Of a stretch of DNA of 33,948 bases, positions 22,795 through 29,881 are shown one piece after another (the stretch's first letter is position 1; every line of letters begins with the position of its first letter). The DNA is from Candidatus Woesearchaeota archaeon (GTDB lineage Archaea > Nanobdellota > Nanobdellia > Woesearchaeales > UBA11576): positions 126,735-160,682 of the forward strand of contig JABJCP010000009.1 in assembly GCA_018668595.1 (NCBI GenBank), in the 5' to 3' direction. The notes under the pieces were generated by a model that saw only the letters and a list, made by a program, of their open reading frames with translations, ran no database searches and was not told the origin of the DNA. The translations under genes and the position numbers were made by a program.

Positions 22795-23835
22795 ATGTCA
22801 AAAAATAATATATTGAAATTATGTGTAAGAGGAACTGATCAGGTTATTAATGTGGGTAAAAATGCTCAACTTGGAAGAGCTGAAGATTTAGAATGGGCTA
22901 CAAATAGACCTATTCCAAAAGAGTTTAAAAATTTAGAACTTGCAGTGACTGTCCATGCGGGTAATAATCCTGTTTGTATTTCTCGTAATCATTGCGCAAT
23001 TTTATATAATTCTAAAAAAGAGATATTTACTATTATGGATTTGAGAAGTAAAAATGGAACTTATCTTAATTCTAAAAAATTAACTCCTTGTATTAAGTAT
23101 GGTTTAGAGCAGGGAGATGTTATTGAGTTATCTGCTGGAAATGGAGTATTGGATATTGAAAATACTATTGACGAATCTCTTAATAATTATGCTTTGCTTG
23201 TTGCTCATGATGAACTTGGTCTTGCAGGTGGAAGAAATTCTTTGAGAGCTATTGGAAGCCAACTTAATCGTAGAGGTTTCAAAAATAATGTTCTTAAATT
23301 GTATGGTCCTAAAGCAACTAAGAAGAAAGTTATGAATTATTTAGAAAAACTTAATCCTTTAACAACTCCGAATTCTCATTTTTTATTTTATTATTCGGGT
23401 AGTGGAGATAGAGGAATTAAATTAGTTAATGGTGAAGAGATAACTCAGGCTGAGTTGTATAGTACTTTTGCAAATATGCGTGGTAAAAAAGCAGTTATTT
23501 TTGATTGTTGTGATGCTAGTGATTTTTTGGATTCTTGGCATGTTTTACCTCATCAAACAATTGTTGTGGGAACGAGAAATTCTGGCAAACCAAAACATTA
23601 TTGCGATGGAAGTGCTGCATCAGGGGACTTAGTTTTTGGAAATTTTATGGGAGAACTAACTTCTGCATTTGTGGAGTATCTAGATCATAATCCGGGTAGA
23701 TTGAATTTAAGGGATTTAAAAGATAGACTAATAATTCATCTTGGTAATGATACTAAGTATGGGTCATTGGTTGATCGTATGGATGTTGAAGGAGAAGGAT
23801 CTTACACTGTTGGCACGTGCATTTATACTATGTAG
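22795..23835 (+). CDS. FHA domain fused to caspase-like (C14-type) domain
   Basis: 346 aa from ATG 22795, chosen because GGAGG lies 9 nt upstream; a GTG at 22774 in frame overlaps this RBS. Residues ~18-125 are an FHA domain, which binds phosphothreonine peptides: LGR (26-28), ISRNHCAI (S63, R64, H66) and DLRSKNGTYLN (N87, G88). Residues ~130-340 resemble a metacaspase/caspase p20: LNRRGFKNNV, FLFYYSGSG (197-204) and VIFDCCDAS with C239 at the catalytic-Cys place of DCCHSG. The usual catalytic His of YSGHG is Ser203, so it may be a pseudo-protease or use another His. It is intracellular, with no signal peptide. No Ser/Thr kinase is nearby. It is the second gene of a leaderless operon. Confidence 0.85.
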   Translation: MSKNNILKLCVRGTDQVINVGKNAQLGRAEDLEWATNRPIPKEFKNLELAVTVHAGNNPVCISRNHCAILYNSKKEIFTIMDLRSKNGTYLNSKKLTPCIKYGLEQGDVIELSAGNGVLDIENTIDESLNNYALLVAHDELGLAGGRNSLRAIGSQLNRRGFKNNVLKLYGPKATKKKVMNYLEKLNPLTTPNSHFLFYYSGSGDRGIKLVNGEEITQAELYSTFANMRGKKAVIFDCCDASDFLDSWHVLPHQTIVVGTRNSGKPKHYCDGSAASGDLVFGNFMGELTSAFVEYLDHNPGRLNLRDLKDRLIIHLGNDTKYGSLVDRMDVEGEGSYTVGTCIYTM

Positions 23836-23885
23836 AATTAAATTTATTTTTTTTATTTTTAGAATTATATTTGAATATTCAACAG

Positions 23886-24647
23886 TCACTTTTTTACTAG
23901 CACAATTATATTGCCGCGTCCTTTTTTAATTTTCTTTAGAATTCCTTTGTCTTCAAGTTCACTAACCATCAGACTTACTTTTGCTTCAGATAATGGAATT
24001 TCTTTTCGAAGTTCTTTTTGTGTTGTTCTGTTCCCGTGTTTTTTAACAACATCTATTACTTGTTGTAAGTCTTCATCAATTCCATTTTTTCCTTCATTCA
24101 TAATTTCTTCAACTTGTGCATCTATTCCTATTTTTTTGTGTTTTACAAATTTGACATAAATTAAATATCCTATTCCAATGAGTAGTGCAAGTATTAGTAT
24201 ATACAGTGCATAATTTGGACCTGAAGGAATAACAGGTTCTGATCCATTGTCAGTTCCGTCATCAGAATAGGTATCATTTAATGGATCGTCAAGTAAGTCT
24301 TCTTCTTCAGATAGGTCTGGAAATAAAAATAAATCATAAATAAATTCTCCTTCTTCTACTATTTGGATTGTTTCTTCTACTGTAAATTTAATATTATCAT
24401 CGCTGTTATATTCTGCAGTTATTGTATATTCTCCAGGACTTAGTTTGAATTCATACTGCCCTTGTTTTGATACAAATCTTTGTGTTGGTGTAGTATCTAC
24501 TGAAATCACAACATCATTTAGAGAATTTAAACTGAAATCATATACTGTTCCTCTTAGACTTGCAGCATAAGTTATTTGAGAAAATGCTACTAAAATTACT
24601 AGTGCTAGAATTAAAATTATTCCTCTTTTTTTAGTATAGTCTCCCAT
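23886..24647 (-). CDS. Membrane-anchored winged-helix regulator with extracellular beta domain
   Basis: 253 aa. Order: signal peptide or first TM (about 9-28, IILILALVILVAFSQITYA); an extracellular beta-sandwich of the carboxypeptidase-regulatory-like type (~30-110, LRGTVYDFSLNSLNDVVISV, then GQYEFKLSPGEYTITAEY); an acidic Asp/Glu linker; a TM helix (about 146-166); and a cytoplasmic winged helix (~180-253; TTQKELRKEIPLSEAKVSLMVSEL is the recognition unit, and GRGNIIVLV the wing). This is the layout of archaeal predicted membrane-associated transcriptional regulators. It probably senses something outside and binds DNA near the membrane. A minus-strand TATA (24673-24680) about 29 nt upstream suggests a leaderless mRNA. 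It is divergent from the giant surface-protein gene, a plausible target. Confidence 0.85.
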   Translation of the reverse strand: MGDYTKKRGIILILALVILVAFSQITYAASLRGTVYDFSLNSLNDVVISVDTTPTQRFVSKQGQYEFKLSPGEYTITAEYNSDDNIKFTVEETIQIVEEGEFIYDLFLFPDLSEEEDLLDDPLNDTYSDDGTDNGSEPVIPSGPNYALYILILALLIGIGYLIYVKFVKHKKIGIDAQVEEIMNEGKNGIDEDLQQVIDVVKKHGNRTTQKELRKEIPLSEAKVSLMVSELEDKGILKKIKKGRGNIIVLVKK

Positions 24648-24837
24648 ATACTCAATTAGATATATCTATTGATATTTATATTTACCGGTAGGTTCAAATA
24701 ACATGAAAGCTATAAACTTGCTTATTTTAAACAGAACTGGTTTTTAAAACCTTTATTCTAAAAATAAAGCATTGATAAAGCTTGATAAAGTTTTAAAATG
24801 GGTTAAAAAGCCTTGGAATAAGTTTTTCGAAAAGTGT

Positions 24838-24847
24838 GTTTATAAAC
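24838..24847 (+). promoter_or_regulatory. TATA box upstream of the surface-protein gene
   Basis: GTTTATAAAC, a palindromic TATA. The predicted transcription start is at about 24865-24872, giving a ~110-nt leader to ATG 24981. Confidence 0.4.
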
Positions 24848-24869
24848 AACTCCTTGCATACTACATACC

Positions 24870-24917
24870 ATGAGAGTTGATGATAAAACGAGCACTCATA
24901 ATTATGTTAAAAAATAA
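24870..24917 (+). CDS. Possible 15-aa leader peptide
   Basis: ATG 24870 to TAA 24915-24917 encodes MRVDDKTSTHNYVKK. The ATG coincides with the start site predicted from the TATA at 24838, the leaderless geometry of other genes here. It could be an upstream ORF in the long leader of the surface-protein mRNA, or chance. There is no comparative evidence available. Confidence 0.2.
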   Translation: MRVDDKTSTHNYVKK

Positions 24918-24980
24918 TTAAAAAATAATTAAAAAATAAATAAAATAATAATAAAAAACAAAATTTGGAGGAAACAAAAA

Positions 24981-27900
24981 ATGAATTTTAACAAATTGTT
25001 CACTAGTATTGTGTTGATGATTTTCATTGTTGGTATGTTACCGTTAGCAGTAATTGCTGTAGATGATGGTATGCTTCCAGCAACAAAAGATAAACCAATG
25101 CTTAGTGCAGTAAAAGAAAGTGGAGTAAGTACATCAAGTGGAGGTGGCGCAGTTAAACAAGCAACTGGTAAACCTATGCTGGCTGCAACTAAGGATAAAC
25201 CTATGCTTAGTGCAGAAAAACCTAAAGTAACTCGTGAAAAATTGAGAAATGTTTTAGGTGAAAAAATTGATAATATTAAAGAATCAAGATTAGATAAGCT
25301 TTCAGATCTTAGAGACGATCGTTTGAAAAAACTTACCGATCTTAAAGAAGATAAGTTAGAAAAGCTTGCTGATTTGAGGGAGGATCGTTTGGAAAAACTT
25401 ACTGATCTTAAACAAGCTAAGTTTGATAAACTTGCGGATATGAGGGAGGATCGTTTGGAAAAACTTACTGATCTTAAACAAGACAAACTTGAAAAACTTG
25501 CAGATCTTAGACAGGATCGTTTAGACAAACTTGCCGATCTTAAACAAGATAAATTAGAACAGATTTCTGAAATGGGTTCTGCAAGAATTAGAAAGTTAAC
25601 AGAGCTTAAAGAAAACAAATTAAAAGAAATTACTGAAGATTTATCTGATGAAGAAATCGAAAAACTTTCTTATTTGAAAAGAGATAGATTAGTCGAACTT
25701 GCAAAGCAAACTAAATCTAAAGTTAAAGAAGAACTTGAAAAAGTTAGAGTTGTAAAAAAGGCTCGTGAAGATCGTTTTAGAGAAAGAGTTGTAGATAAGG
25801 ATGTTTTATCAAAAGCTAAAGAAACATACAAAAACGCAAAAGAAAAAGCAGAAGAGCTAAGACGTGCTTATGAAGCAAGAAAAAATAATTGGAAAGAAGC
25901 TAAAGACAAATTAGATAGTTGTAGAGATACAGAAGATAATTGTTTTGAAGATGAGTCTGATGCAATTGAATCAGGTAAAGAATTTTTACTTGGTGCAGCA
26001 GAGCGTGCTATGACTTATTTTGAAAAGTTAAAATCAAAAATTGAATCGTCTGATGATATTAGTGAAGCGAGAGCACAAGCACTTGTTGCAGATATCGACT
26101 CAGTTCTTAATAGACTTGAGTCTATTGTTGAGATGATCAGAGATGCAACAACTAAAGATGAAGTTAATAGTGCTGCTAAAGAACTTAGAAAAGTTTGGGA
26201 AGTAGTTAAGGAAAAAGGAAAAGCTCACGCAACAAAAATTATTCAGGCAAAACTTTCTGATTTAATAGAAAGAGCTTATGCTACTGGAGAGCGTGTTGAA
26301 GGAGCTGTTGCAAATCTTGAAGAAGAAGGAACTGATGTTTCTGAAATTGATGCTTTGTTAGATAACTATTATGCTTTGTTAGAAAAAACAAGAGATATTC
26401 ATGCTCAGGCTGAAGAAATTCGAGAAGATGCGCGTAAGCAAATAACTGAAGATATGTCTCCTGAATTAAGAAAAGATATTGGAGAAAGATTAAAAGAAGC
26501 TAATGAGAAAACAAAAGATGCTAAAGAAGTTTTAAAAGAAGCTCATAAAACTTTAAGAGATATTGTTAAGCTTCTTAAAAAGTTAGGCGGTATTCTTTCA
26601 GAGTTATCAGGGGAAGATGTTACTGTTATTGAAGAAATCCAAGAAGAAACAACTGACCTTGCAAGTGCAGTGTGTAATGATGTAGACGGAAAAGATATTC
26701 TGACTGCAAGTTATACATATGGAGATTCTGGAGCAGTTGTTGGAGAATTTAATGACTTTTGCAGTAATAATGAAAATGGAATTGGTCATGTTGAAGAAGG
26801 TATTTATTTACATGAATACTTTTGTGATGCTGGTTTTGTTGTTGGTAAAACTTTAAAATGTGCAGGCGGTTGTGTTGAAGGCGCGTGTATTGGTGGTTTT
26901 GCTGATGATGAAGTTTCAGAATTTGTTGACTTAAAACTTTCTAACTTTGTTATTGGAGATGTTTTTTATGGTGAGCCTGTAAAAATTGGTTTTACTGTAG
27001 ATAATATAGGTAATGCAGATATAAATAAAGAATTCCAAATTGAAGTTAGAATTTGTAAAGGAGACGCAACTACATCTTGTCACATACCTCAAGGAATTAG
27101 CGAAACTTATTTTGCTGAAGGGGAGTCTAAATCTTATTCTGTTGAAGTAATGCCTTCTGATTCAGATATTGTAAATGACATGGTTAGTTTTGCAGTTGTT
27201 GTAGATGGTGATAGTCAAATTACTGAATCCAGTGAACTGAATAATATGAAAAGAGATGCAAAGGACGTTAGTTACTTAACAGCAACTCCTGTTGTTGAAC
27301 CTTCAAGCAATGAAGTAATCGCAGCAGCTTGTGGGGATTATATGAAAGTTCTTTTTGACGACGATCTTTATTTTAGTGCAGATGGAGTTGATTATAGACT
27401 TAATTTTTACAAGGATACAAATGCTGCAGGAGTTTCAGGTTATAGGCTTTATTTGAATTCAGAATATAATACTGCGCCTGTTACTGGTACAACTAGTGGT
27501 ATAATGGGTATTGGCGGAATGTTTAATGATCCGCATGACGACATTAAAGTAACTATTACTGAAGTTTTTGGAGAAACAGTTCAATTCAGAATAGATTGTC
27601 TTAATGAAAATGATTATTCAGATGTTGATCCAATCGAACAGGAAATGGAACTACTCGAACAGGACTTAGATTGTATGGATTATGATGCAGGTAAGAATCT
27701 TTTAGAAAAGAGTCATGCAAAGGGTTTTACTGGTGCAGTTGATGCAGATCTTTACGACTATTGTTCTGATAATGAAGACGGTTTAACCGAATCTAGTACT
27801 GGCGATTATGTGCACGAATATTTTTGCAGTGAAGGTCAATTAGTTAGTAAAACTTTTGAGTGTGGTAATGGTTGTAATGATGGTGCTTGCGTTGTTGTAG

Positions 27901-28187
27901 AAAGCGAAACTGAAGTTTGTTCTGACGGTGTTGACAATGATGGTGATGGTTATATTGATTGCCATGATGGAGACTGTTCAGGTACTCAGTGTTCTTTGAA
28001 AAACAAGGAACCAACATGTTGTCTTTACCATGATTTAGAAGTTGGAACGTACACGGGAACATTTATTCAAGGAACTTATTGCGACGGTGCAGGTAAGTTT
28101 CCAGTTATGAATGAAGCTGTTTGTGAAGCTATGGTAGATCATGCAGGTTACTCGTATGTTGGTAATGAAGAATTTATGGATTTATAA
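24981..28187 (+). CDS. Giant secreted coiled-coil/CARDB/Cys-module surface protein
   Basis: 1068 aa, secreted by a signal peptide (~6-26, LFTSIVLMIFIVGMLPLAVIA). Residues 36-80 repeat KPMLSA/KPMLAA. Residues ~101-193 are an 11-residue repeat (DRLEKLTDLKQ-type hendecads), followed by coiled coil to about 540. A first Cys module at ~563-633 (C...DxDGKD...DFCSNNENG...HEYFC...CAGGCVEGAC) is followed by a CARDB/Ig-like domain (~645-765). After a beta domain with one Cys pair comes a second Cys module (~896-972, ending CGNGCNDGAC) and a CSDGVDNDGDGYIDC motif (~979-993), an Asp-rich putative Ca-binding unit. There is no C-terminal membrane anchor, so it is released or held by partners. It has GGAGG 11 nt before the ATG. 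It is probably a fibre or adhesin-like surface protein. Confidence 0.85.
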   Translation: MNFNKLFTSIVLMIFIVGMLPLAVIAVDDGMLPATKDKPMLSAVKESGVSTSSGGGAVKQATGKPMLAATKDKPMLSAEKPKVTREKLRNVLGEKIDNIKESRLDKLSDLRDDRLKKLTDLKEDKLEKLADLREDRLEKLTDLKQAKFDKLADMREDRLEKLTDLKQDKLEKLADLRQDRLDKLADLKQDKLEQISEMGSARIRKLTELKENKLKEITEDLSDEEIEKLSYLKRDRLVELAKQTKSKVKEELEKVRVVKKAREDRFRERVVDKDVLSKAKETYKNAKEKAEELRRAYEARKNNWKEAKDKLDSCRDTEDNCFEDESDAIESGKEFLLGAAERAMTYFEKLKSKIESSDDISEARAQALVADIDSVLNRLESIVEMIRDATTKDEVNSAAKELRKVWEVVKEKGKAHATKIIQAKLSDLIERAYATGERVEGAVANLEEEGTDVSEIDALLDNYYALLEKTRDIHAQAEEIREDARKQITEDMSPELRKDIGERLKEANEKTKDAKEVLKEAHKTLRDIVKLLKKLGGILSELSGEDVTVIEEIQEETTDLASAVCNDVDGKDILTASYTYGDSGAVVGEFNDFCSNNENGIGHVEEGIYLHEYFCDAGFVVGKTLKCAGGCVEGACIGGFADDEVSEFVDLKLSNFVIGDVFYGEPVKIGFTVDNIGNADINKEFQIEVRICKGDATTSCHIPQGISETYFAEGESKSYSVEVMPSDSDIVNDMVSFAVVVDGDSQITESSELNNMKRDAKDVSYLTATPVVEPSSNEVIAAACGDYMKVLFDDDLYFSADGVDYRLNFYKDTNAAGVSGYRLYLNSEYNTAPVTGTTSGIMGIGGMFNDPHDDIKVTITEVFGETVQFRIDCLNENDYSDVDPIEQEMELLEQDLDCMDYDAGKNLLEKSHAKGFTGAVDADLYDYCSDNEDGLTESSTGDYVHEYFCSEGQLVSKTFECGNGCNDGACVVVESETEVCSDGVDNDGDGYIDCHDGDCSGTQCSLKNKEPTCCLYHDLEVGTYTGTFIQGTYCDGAGKFPVMNEAVCEAMVDHAGYSYVGNEEFMDL
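25281..25560 (+). repeat. 33-bp tandem repeats encoding hendecads
   Basis: Within the surface-protein gene, units of 33 bp (11 codons, DRLEKLTDLKQ / DKLEKLADLRE) are repeated about eight times with diverged copies, for example GAGGATCGTTTGGAAAAACT more than once. The 11-residue period gives a right-handed or straight coiled coil. The array produces a misleading Ser-rich ORF on the minus strand. Confidence 0.8.
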
Positions 28188-28490
28188 TTTCAAAAAAATT
28201 CATAAATTAATTTTTTATTTTTTTAATATTTTTTTTTAATTTATTTTTGTAATGAGTAATAATAATTAATATTAATTTCGGTGAGGGATATACTAAACCA
28301 TAACTATTATTTGGAACTTTTATATGGTTTAGTATCTCGAAACCGCAAAGTAAGTTAATTAAATCTCTTGCGGTTGAGTACATTATGATTAGAATTAATT
28401 TGAATCTTTTATTGAATTTACCACAAAATTTAAATAGACGGCAAAAATTAAAATCAGTAGAGCGTATAAATGCTTTAAAAGAGGTGTAAA
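28188..28490 (+). other. Intergenic region with terminator, two-hairpin element copy B and promoter
   Basis: 303 bp. T-rich terminator-like sequence after the surface-protein gene (about 28205-28250), the two-hairpin element (28287-28378), then a TATA-like TTTAAATA (about 28429-28436) preceded by ACCACAAAA, and GAGGTG before ATG 28491. No other ORF. Confidence 0.6.
28287..28378 (+). ncRNA. Two-hairpin repeated element, copy B
   Basis: Stem 1 is a 13-bp perfect inverted repeat (28290-28302 with 28323-28335) closing a 20-nt loop that differs from copy A at a single base. Stem 2 pairs AACCGCAA (28341-28348) with TTGCGGTT (28368-28375), all Watson-Crick where copy A has G-U. It is in the same orientation as copy A and at almost the same distance upstream of a plus-strand gene (about 112 vs 101 nt). 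It may be a small RNA, a cis-regulatory element or a mobile DNA repeat. Confidence 0.6.
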
Positions 28491-28787
28491 ATGAAACGAG
28501 TTATTGCTATTTTTACAATTATTACTATTTTACTTATTTCACTTATGTTAACTGCCTGTTCTTCTGATCGACCAGGTGGACAACTTGTAGATGATTATAG
28601 TGCGCAGAGAACAAAAAAGGTTAATGTCGATCTTGTAGAACAAGGTGAGCCTGTTTTAACTGCAGATGAGAAAGTTACAGCAGATGCAGGTGCTGGAGTT
28701 GTAAGTGAAGTTGATAGCTTAGATGATGATTTAGATCTTGGCGAGTTGGAAAATCTTGATCAAGAACTTGCAGAGTTTGAGATTTAA
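28491..28787 (+). CDS. Small acidic lipoprotein
   Basis: 98 aa. Signal MKRVIAIFTIITILLISLML, then lipobox LTAC with Cys23 as the lipid-attachment site, so it is anchored to the outer face of the membrane. The mature chain is short, disordered and acidic, ending in a Leu/Asp/Glu helix (DDDLDLGELENLDQELAEFE) that could be a coiled coil or a binding peptide. GAGGTG precedes the ATG by 8 nt from its GGTG. The gene follows two-hairpin element copy B and the large surface protein, and may help attach or assemble a surface structure; this is inference from position. A T-rich tract follows the stop. Confidence 0.8.
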   Translation: MKRVIAIFTIITILLISLMLTACSSDRPGGQLVDDYSAQRTKKVNVDLVEQGEPVLTADEKVTADAGAGVVSEVDSLDDDLDLGELENLDQELAEFEI

Positions 28788-28834
28788 GAACATTCGATTA
28801 AATTTTTTATTTTTTTAATAATTTTTAATATTTT

Positions 28835-28866
28835 CTTTTATGTTTTGTTTCTTTTATGTTTTGTTT
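28835..28866 (+). repeat. 16-nt direct repeat in terminator region
   Basis: CTTTTATGTTTTGTTT occurs twice in tandem after the lipoprotein gene, inside a T-rich tract that probably serves as the terminator. Confidence 0.7.
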
Positions 28867-28904
28867 CTTTTTTGATTTTCTTTGATACTTTTAACAGTTA
28901 GTTT

Positions 28905-28966
28905 GGTGACTACAAAATCATTAACTTGTAGACAAAAATAAAACAAAAATCAAAAATGTAGTCACC
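28905..28966. terminator. Inverted repeat between convergent genes
   Basis: GGTGACTACA (28905-28914) and TGTAGTCACC (28957-28966) are perfect 10-bp inverted repeats separated by 42 nt of A-rich sequence. Lying between the lipoprotein gene and the convergent TrmB-type gene, they may form a bidirectional 3' hairpin or be the remnant of a small element. Confidence 0.45.
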
Positions 28967-28983
28967 TAAAAAATAGTCGATTT

Positions 28984-29748
28984 TTATTTTTTCCCAGCAT
29001 TCCAAACACTTTCAAAATATTTTTTAAAATGCGAACTCGCATGTTTTGCATGTACAAGAACAGTGATTATATCTTCTTCCCAAGAAACTAGCATGAATTT
29101 ATTTCCATAAACCTCGCCATGTGAAAATATTGGAAAGTCAACAAATCTTAATTCGTGTTTTTTTGAAAATTCTTTTGCAAATTTAGATTTACGGTATGAT
29201 TTATCAACAATTCCTCGAGACTTTATCTTTTTAGGGATATTTGCCCAACTGTGCAGGTAAAATTTATCAGATTGCTTTGCATATTTTTCATTGTGGACAT
29301 ATATCCATAGGTTTTCATCAGAGGGACTTCCATCTTTATACAATTCTTCATATGCACTACGCAAACCTTTCAATCCAACAAACATCATTGCTTCTTGTGT
29401 GGGGTATGTTTCCTGCAAAGCTTCAATTCTCGGAAGTGCTTTTTTTAGAATCTCTTTTTCTTTTTCGATTTGTTTTTCTTTTTTTTCTAGATACTGAAAA
29501 AGATTTGATGGACTTACTGCCTGAAATGTCTTAACACCATTTTTTATTATTGTCGTAACAATCCCTTTTTCAATCAATCGATCAAGAATTTCATAAATAT
29601 TTGAGTGTGATACTTTTGATCGCTTCCGGATAGGCCCCACACTCGAAGGTCCAATCTCAAGCAATGCTGCATATATCTTAGCCTCACCTTCAGTTAAACC
29701 AATCTGCAATAGATCTGATAATTTATTTATTTCTTTGTTCGATTTCAT
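28984..29748 (-). CDS. TrmB-family transcriptional regulator
   Basis: 254 aa. Residues ~1-85 are the TrmB winged helix: LLQIGLTEGEAKIYAALLEIGPSSVGPI, then the recognition helix VSHSNIYEILDRLIEKGIV, and a wing ending KTFQAVSP. Residues ~86-112 are a Glu/Lys coiled coil (dimerisation). The C-terminal ~140 residues form an effector-binding-like domain with WIYVHNEKY and FVDFPIFSHGEVYGNKFMLVSW, as in short TrmB proteins. Classical TrmB binds sugars; no sugar transporter is adjacent, so the ligand is unknown. It is divergent from the gene at 29882, with the palindrome CCCTGTACAGGG between them, a candidate operator. Confidence 0.9.
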   Translation of the reverse strand: MKSNKEINKLSDLLQIGLTEGEAKIYAALLEIGPSSVGPIRKRSKVSHSNIYEILDRLIEKGIVTTIIKNGVKTFQAVSPSNLFQYLEKKEKQIEKEKEILKKALPRIEALQETYPTQEAMMFVGLKGLRSAYEELYKDGSPSDENLWIYVHNEKYAKQSDKFYLHSWANIPKKIKSRGIVDKSYRKSKFAKEFSKKHELRFVDFPIFSHGEVYGNKFMLVSWEEDIITVLVHAKHASSHFKKYFESVWNAGKK

Positions 29749-29807
29749 ATTAATTCATTAATTAAACATAATATCTTTATCCATTATAAATCTTTCGTAA
29801 TTTAACA

Positions 29808-29819
29808 CCCTGTACAGGG
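29808..29819. promoter_or_regulatory. Palindrome CCCTGTACAGGG, candidate TrmB operator
   Basis: A perfect 12-bp palindrome in a very AT-rich gap, 9 nt upstream of TTTAAATA (29829-29836), the probable TATA of the plus-strand gene. It is about 20 nt from the minus-strand TATA-like TTATAAT (near 29784-29790). The position suits control of both divergent promoters. Confidence 0.55.
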
Positions 29820-29828
29820 ATACAAATG

Positions 29829-29836
29829 TTTAAATA
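29829..29836 (+). promoter_or_regulatory. TATA box for gene at 29882
   Basis: TTTAAATA, giving an expected transcription start near 29858 and a ~24-nt leader that includes the GGTG SD at 29872. Confidence 0.45.
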
Positions 29837-29881
29837 AACATAAATTGCTACCAATAAATAACAACTCAATAGGTGACTCAA

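Larger units (their letters stand above)
24648..24980. other. Divergent promoter region of regulator and surface protein
   Basis: 333 bp. It holds a minus-strand TATA (24673-24680) for the regulator and a plus-strand TATA (GTTTATAAAC, 24838-24847). A 15-codon ORF starts at ATG 24870, about 27 nt after that TATA. A repeated AAAAAATAATT run (24908-24950) and GGAGG at 24966-24970 for the surface-protein start follow. I see no other gene. Confidence 0.5.

Noticed and set aside
24689-24700. GGTTCAAATAAC resembling a tRNA T-loop
   Set aside because: No matching acceptor, D or anticodon stems can be found around it; a chance match in AT-rich DNA.
24870-24900. GTTGATGAT as a box C of a C/D guide RNA
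   Set aside because: The box deviates from RUGAUGA and no D box (CUGA) or internal C'/D' pair follows within normal distance.
24929-25618. 229-aa minus-strand ORF rich in Ser/Leu/Arg repeats
   Set aside because: It is the antisense shadow of the 33-bp hendecad repeats in the surface-protein gene; its periodicity follows from that coding sequence.
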